A model generated the notes under the pieces. That model ran no database searches. It had not been told where the DNA came from and saw only the letters and a list, made by a program, of their open reading frames with translations. Below, one piece after another: positions 60,161-64,000 of a DNA stretch of 64,000 bases. This DNA comes from Proteocatella sp041738345. GTDB taxonomy: Bacteria; Bacillota; Clostridia; Peptostreptococcales; Filifactoraceae. The first letter of the stretch is position 1. The number at the start of each line of letters is the position of its first letter. The stretch lies in contig JBGSPX010000020.1 of NCBI GenBank assembly GCA_041738345.1, positions 12,364 to 76,363 on the forward strand, written 5' to 3'. The translations under genes were made by a program, and so were the position numbers.

Positions 60161-60649
60161 ATGGAAAATAAGGAATTGACATTAAAAACACTCGACGATA
60201 TGGGTCTAAAGTATGAAATTATAGAGCATGAGATAGTGCACACTATAGAAGATATGGAGCTAAAAGGAATTACGGACAAATGTGATGTTTGCAAGAATTT
60301 CTTTTTGAGAGATGCAAAAGGCAAGCGACATTTTGTAGTTACACTTCCAAAGGATAAGCAGATAAACATTCAAGATATAGCAAAGCAAATAGGAAGTACT
60401 AGACTTAGTTTTGGTTCTGATGAAAGATTATCAACTCATTTAAAACTTGTTACTGGGCAAGTGGGACCACTTTCTGCTATAAATAATCCAGAGAAGACAG
60501 TTGAATTTGTCTTTGATAAAGATTTAAAAGAAGCTAAGAATTTGGGGATTCATCCTAATGATAATTCAGCTACCTTAATAATGGATTTTGAAGATATATT
60601 AAAAGTGGTTAAGAAAAATGGAAATAAAGTATTTTATATAAAAGCATAA
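60161..60649 (+). CDS. YbaK/prolyl-tRNA synthetase-associated (ProX-type) editing protein
   Basis: A 162-residue free-standing trans-editing domain: YEIIEHEIVHTIEDMELKGI, KNFFLRDAKGKRHFVVTLP and GQVGPLSAINNPEKTVEFVFD. These phrases typify the ProX/PrdX branch that hydrolyses Ala-tRNAPro, rather than YbaK itself. ProX-type genes are common in proline-fermenting clostridia. AGGAGG precedes the ATG. Confidence 0.85.
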   Translation: MENKELTLKTLDDMGLKYEIIEHEIVHTIEDMELKGITDKCDVCKNFFLRDAKGKRHFVVTLPKDKQINIQDIAKQIGSTRLSFGSDERLSTHLKLVTGQVGPLSAINNPEKTVEFVFDKDLKEAKNLGIHPNDNSATLIMDFEDILKVVKKNGNKVFYIKA

Positions 60650-60805
60650 AACTGAGTGTGTGAAAAAAAGTCTGTAAATAGGCTTTCTAGGATAAGATTT
60701 TAAATGTGAGGCAGCTCGAAGAGCTGTCTCTAACTATTCAGAATATACTAGATATTTTTAAGCAGACAAATTGCAATAACAAATTGAACTAATTTCTATA
60801 TTAGG

Positions 60806-61496
60806 ACAGACTATAACACACTAAGACCTTTACTTGAAAAGCATAAATCTAATCTTGGCAGTTTTCCGGATGAAGTCACTGCGGACAGTGGTTATTTGAG
60901 TAAACAAAACTTACTTTTTCTAAAAGAAAACAATATAAATTCATATATAAAGCTTCAAATGCATTAGAAAATGAAAATTAGAGCTTACAAAAAAGATATT
61001 GGTAAATTCTATAATATGGAAAAAAATTACTACAGATAAAGAAACTTATTTTATTTGTAAAAATAGCCGAAGTCTTAACTATCAATGATCAGAATAAAGA
61101 AATATTAATGGATACAGAAGGAATTTTGAAGTATACACTTGTGAAGATTGTAGTGGCTACGAGTTTAAATCACAATGTTTATATAAATACAATCCAGAAA
61201 AAGACATTAATAAAAATAAGTCTATGAAAATAAATTTACTCTGGGAAACTTTAAAATTAGAATCTCATAATAACATTCAAAGTGAAAAAGGCATATTATA
61301 TAGCCAAATACGTTCAATTCAGACAGAAGGCTACTTTGGAGATATTAAAGAAAATGATAATTTTAGAAGGTTTAACCATCGTAGTGCTAAAAAAGTATAT
61401 AAAGAATTTCTTTTATATGCCTTAGGCAGAAATCTTAATAAATATCATCGCTTTTTAAAAGAAACAATCAAAAAATATGAAGCTAAAGTAGCTTAA
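60806..61496 (+). pseudogene. IS1182-family transposase remnant
   Basis: The C-terminal half of a DDE transposase in several broken frames: DYNTLRPLLEKHK, SFPDEVTADSGYLSKQN and FLKENNINSYIK (frame from 60809), then a stop, frameshifts, YTCEDCSGYEFKSQCLYKY, and an intact tail from 61224 (SIQTEGYFGDIKENDNFRRF and ALGRNLNKYH). IS1182 transposases normally exceed 450 residues; the N-terminal half is absent. No clean terminal inverted repeats were found. Inactive. Confidence 0.8.
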
Positions 61497-61573
61497 TCCT
61501 ATCGGATTTTATAAATCAATCTTAAAATAAGCTTTGGCTTTTTTGTAATACAAAAAAATATTTTAACCATAAA

Positions 61574-61633
61574 AAAATCTTAGATTATTTTTAAAAACAC
61601 CTTCTTTATGAGTGTTGAATAATCTAAGATTTT
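61574..61633. terminator. Long hairpin, probable bidirectional terminator
   Basis: A 16-bp perfect inverted repeat AAAATCTTAGATTATT/AATAATCTAAGATTTT with inner ACAC/GTGT pairing. It sits between the transposase remnant and the minus-strand regulator; an IS end is an alternative reading. A second small stem GCTGTC/GACAGC at 61649-61677 lies nearer the regulator stop. Confidence 0.6.
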
Positions 61634-61685
61634 AATTTTTGGATTTTAGCTGTCAAAAAACATCATTATCCGACAGCCAATTTTA

Positions 61686-62333
61686 TTATTCATTCTTGAT
61701 ATTTAAATCTGCTTGAGGTGGGTTAGGGTATATTTCATTGATTAGCATAACTAGAGCTTCATTCAACTCATATCGCTCAATTTTACCTCTGTACTCCAAA
61801 TCATGCATATAATCTATTGCGCTGTCTAAGTCTTCGAATATGTGATTATCTTCTATCGGTGAAATAGCTGTTTGATGAAGATCATATAGACTCTCAAAAA
61901 AATTGGGGAATCCCTTTGCTGATATAACCATGTTAAATGTATCCCTTTTATATTGGCCAAATAAGCTGTCAGTATTCTCCGGCTGTGTAATTTTTCTAAT
62001 GGTTTTTATCGCTTCACTATTTAATCCCATGTAAGAACATGCTTTTTCCAATGAAAATGAATCTTCATCAGTTTCACCCGTTAGATACCCGATATCCACA
62101 TTAAAAAAATCAGCAATCCGAACCATAGTATCATATTTAGGAAAGCCCACTACGCCATTTTTAATTTTGGCTCCAGTATTTATCCATCGACTAACATCCT
62201 TTTGCCCATAGTCAGTACCATACTCTCTATTTAAGGCTTCAGCAAAAGATGCTTGAGTATAGTTGCTTGAATCCATACATTTCTTTAATCTAAAATTCCA
62301 AAATTTTGATTTTCTTCTTAATAAGTCATACAT
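61686..62333 (-). CDS. XRE-type transcriptional regulator
   Basis: A 215-residue protein. N-terminal helix-turn-helix (about 22-85, NYTQASFAEALNREYG, DVSRWINTGAKI, MVRIADFFNVDIGYLTGE) and a C-terminal domain of about 120 residues not recognised (EKACSYMGLNSEAIKTI). No S24 protease motif. It is divergent from a small membrane protein over a shared promoter region and probably controls both. Confidence 0.75.
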   Translation of the reverse strand: MYDLLRRKSKFWNFRLKKCMDSSNYTQASFAEALNREYGTDYGQKDVSRWINTGAKIKNGVVGFPKYDTMVRIADFFNVDIGYLTGETDEDSFSLEKACSYMGLNSEAIKTIRKITQPENTDSLFGQYKRDTFNMVISAKGFPNFFESLYDLHQTAISPIEDNHIFEDLDSAIDYMHDLEYRGKIERYELNEALVMLINEIYPNPPQADLNIKNE

Positions 62334-62360
62334 AATATAAAAATCCCCTTTTTAATAAGT

Positions 62361-62410
62361 ATTATATACCATCAGTAAGTCTTGTACAACCTAAAAGTTT
62401 GCGTTATTAT
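62361..62410. promoter_or_regulatory. Divergent promoters sharing a palindromic -35
   Basis: TTGTACAA (62382-62389) supplies TTGTAC on both strands. Rightward: 17 bases then TATTAT (62405-62410). Leftward: 17 bases then TATAAT (complement of 62361-62366). The two -35 elements overlap by four bases, so polymerase binding should be mutually exclusive. Confidence 0.75.
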
Positions 62411-62448
62411 TATATTAGAAAAGCTTAAGAGAGAGAGGATGTGTTGAT

Positions 62449-62874
62449 ATGGAAAATAAATTTATGCCTAAAAAGAATATTATAGGTGGCATAGGCAAAA
62501 TTAAGGAGAAAAGTTTTTTTGAAAAAGCTAAAGAATATAAGATGGAAATAGCTATTGGTTCAGCTATTTTGATTTCAGTGGTCGGCGTAGTAATTGTTAT
62601 GAAAAATAGAGACTCTTTTAAAACGCTCATTAATTCATCGTTAGTTGAAGAAGTCTTAATTGGCAATCAATTGGATTTAGGAATTTCTGAATATGTTTCA
62701 AAGGGTTTAGTGAGCAATCTGCCAATTGGTAGCATTGATGTTAGAGAACACATTCGAAATCTTCCTGAAGGTTGGAAACCTTCGATAAACAAGATAGAAT
62801 TAGCCGAAAAAATGGGGTACTGTTTAGAGGAAAATCAAACATTGGTAAATGCTTATACAAAAATAGTAGCCTAA
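62449..62874 (+). CDS. Small membrane protein of unknown function
   Basis: A 141-residue protein. A basic N-terminus (1-30), one membrane helix (about 34-51, IAIGSAILISVVGVVIVM), then a soluble part with SNLPIGSIDVREHIRNLPEG and ASINKIELA-like SINKIELAEKMGY. No family recognised. ATG 62449 follows GAGAGGATG, and the gene has its own promoter shared with the XRE regulator, so it is likely that regulator's target. A toxin, immunity or adaptor role cannot be told from the sequence. Confidence 0.6.
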   Translation: MENKFMPKKNIIGGIGKIKEKSFFEKAKEYKMEIAIGSAILISVVGVVIVMKNRDSFKTLINSSLVEEVLIGNQLDLGISEYVSKGLVSNLPIGSIDVREHIRNLPEGWKPSINKIELAEKMGYCLEENQTLVNAYTKIVA

Positions 62875-62887
62875 ATAAGGAAAGGAT

Positions 62888-62997
62888 ATGCATATAGTAA
62901 CTAGCCCTAAAGATCGCAGAAATGAAAGTCAAATGAGAAAAATGAACTTTTAAACGCACTTAAATCAGGTGAATTTGACGGCATAAGTCATTCATAA
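62888..62997 (+). pseudogene. Broken short ORF downstream of the membrane protein
   Basis: GGAAAGG-ATG opens MHIVTSPKDRRNESQMRK, then stops. Dropping to the next frame at the A-run gives NELLNALKSGEFDGISHS before a stop, reading like one small protein split by a one-base loss. No family recognised. The rest of the gap to 63225 shows nothing further except an AGGAGGAG site for the next gene. Confidence 0.35.
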
Positions 62998-63420
62998 TCC
63001 ATATAGTGGATATGGGGAAAATATTGATATTCCAATTCACTAGGGTTTCTCTTAATTAGATAGTAAATTTGGAGCTATCATAGTTGATAAGGAAGTATTT
63101 AACGAGTAAAATCAAAATTTAATTAATAGTTAGTAATGATATTTTTTGTAATTAGTGGTTGGAATTTACAGATAATTATAGTAATATAAATTTAACATAC
63201 AAATAATTTTAAACAGGAGGAGAAAATGCAGCGAAGTATAAGAAAAAGATTAGCACTACTCATCTCAGTCGTCATTATGGCATCATCTATGCAAAGTGTA
63301 GTAGCGCAAGAGGGACAAGTTAAAGATACGGAAAAAAATATTATATCAGAGATAACAACGGGTAGAGAAAATACGACAACACCCGGGGCGATTAACTTGT
63401 TTGGTATTATTGATTTTAGA

Positions 63421-63582
63421 CCACCAGAATTAATAAGTATTGAAATCAATAAAGAAGAAATAGAAGTCCCAGGAACAATTGAAGTAGAAGTGATAGGGTC
63501 AGATGATATATCAGGAGTAAGTAGCGGGAGATTAGTTTTTGAAGAAGCGATAACAAATAAAAGTATCTCAATATATTTGGAT
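63421..63582 (+). repeat. 162-bp repeat, copy 1
   Basis: Matches 63839-64000 with five mismatches in 162 bases. It encodes PPELISIEINKEEIEVP to SISIYLD. The distance between copies is 418 bases, which is 3 x 139 + 1, exactly what a one-base insertion between them predicts. Confidence 0.95.
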
Positions 63583-63838
63583 GGAGATAGAGCTTGGAAC
63601 GAAGAAACAAAACGACATGAGCCTTTACCAGAAGGAGTACTTAAAGGAAATAAAATCTTAGATCAATATCAATTTCCGGGGAGAGTATGAATTAGTACGT
63701 GCAGAGATAAGTGATAGAGCCAAAAATAATCAATGCTATATAAAAAATCCTAGTGAACGAGAATTACAAAATGGATACAAAGCGTTAGTTATAGAAAAGA
63801 AAATTAAAGTTATTAACAAATCGACTATAGATACCAAA

Positions 63839-64000
63839 CCACCAGAATTAATAAGTATTGAAATGAATAAAGAAGAAATAGAAGTCCCAGTAAGAATTGA
63901 AGTAGAAGTGATAGGATTAGATGATATATCAGGAGTAAGTAGCGGGAGATTAGTTTTTGAAGAAGCGATAACAAATAAAAGTATCTCAATATATTTGGAT
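63839..64000 (+). repeat. 162-bp repeat, copy 2 (reaches window end)
   Basis: Second copy of the 162-bp unit, 97 percent identical by direct count (five differences). It may continue past the window edge. Confidence 0.95.

Larger units (their letters stand above)
63226..64000 (+). pseudogene. Exported repeat protein interrupted by a 1-nt frameshift; runs off the window
   Basis: The protein starts MQRSIRKRLALLISVVIMAS, a signal peptide cut near VVAQ. One beta-sandwich-like repeat follows (PPELISIEINKEEIEVPGTI to NKSISIYLD, about 66-120). The frame ends at TGA 63688, but one base back the reading continues (PGEYELVRAEISDRAKN) into a second copy of the repeat with no other stop. The lesion is in GGGG at 63676-63679, where three G would restore frame. 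It is likely a cell-surface or secreted Ig-like protein; its 3' part is beyond the window. Confidence 0.7.

Noticed and set aside
60708..60730. Stem GAGGCAGCTC/GAGCTGTCTC as an IS end or terminator
   Set aside because: No T-run, no matching inverted copy at the other side of the transposase remnant.

Overview
The window is low-GC, AT-rich Gram-positive DNA. Gene content and order point to an anaerobic member of the Clostridia, most like the Peptostreptococcaceae/C. difficile neighbourhood. Evidence: the rnc-smc-ftsY-ylxM-ffh-rpsP-khpA-(recX)-rimM-trmD-rplS-rbgA-rnhB order, frequent TTG/GTG starts with strong GGAGG ribosome sites, amino-acid fermentation genes (indolepyruvate:ferredoxin oxidoreductase), a POT peptide transporter and an M24 peptidase. 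The species cannot be fixed from sequence alone.

Layout. 1-6.3 kb: a POT transporter, a decayed aminopeptidase-P-like remnant, a TIM-barrel protein, an orphan prepilin-like protein, an M24 peptidase, efp and an acidic zinc-ribbon protein. 6.3-22 kb: a housekeeping block for RNA processing, chromosome segregation, protein targeting, ribosome assembly and tRNA modification, including an ftsY with a 13-unit 18-bp repeat and a probable L19 leader. 22-39.3 kb: a complete R-type tailocin (phage-tail-like bacteriocin of the PBSX/diffocin kind). It has a LexA/CI-like repressor with two matching 17-bp operators, a sigma-region-4-like activator, tail terminator, sheath, tube, chaperone with a -1 frameshift extension, a short tape measure, baseplate, TWO consecutive wedge-plus-fibre cassettes each closed by a hairpin, and a lysis cassette. 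No head, portal, terminase or integrase gene is present. 39.3-45.9 kb (minus strand): a ten-gene probable operon of iorA-iorB followed by an eight-subunit Mrp/Mbh-type cation antiporter module in the order of mbhA-H, without hydrogenase genes and without a full-length MrpA.

46-60 kb: a secreted phosphodiester glycosidase, a zinc-dependent phospholipase C-like protein, RNase P RNA, rnmV-rsmA, ftsE-ftsX with an M23 peptidase, asnS, and the pstSCAB-phoU operon under a four-repeat PhoP box, then a chemoreceptor. 60-64 kb is accessory and decayed: a YbaK-type editing protein, an IS1182-family transposase remnant, an XRE regulator divergent from a small membrane protein over a shared palindromic -35, and a repeat-bearing exported protein with a 1-nt frameshift that runs off the window.

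The most interesting system is the tailocin. A damage-responsive repressor appears to hold one sigma-A promoter. A small activator and a duplicated TTGCAT-direct-repeat promoter element, found only upstream of the activator and upstream of the structural operon, suggest a two-step switch. The duplicated XkdT/XkdU/fibre cassettes suggest two alternative or mixed receptor-binding assemblies on one tail machine.
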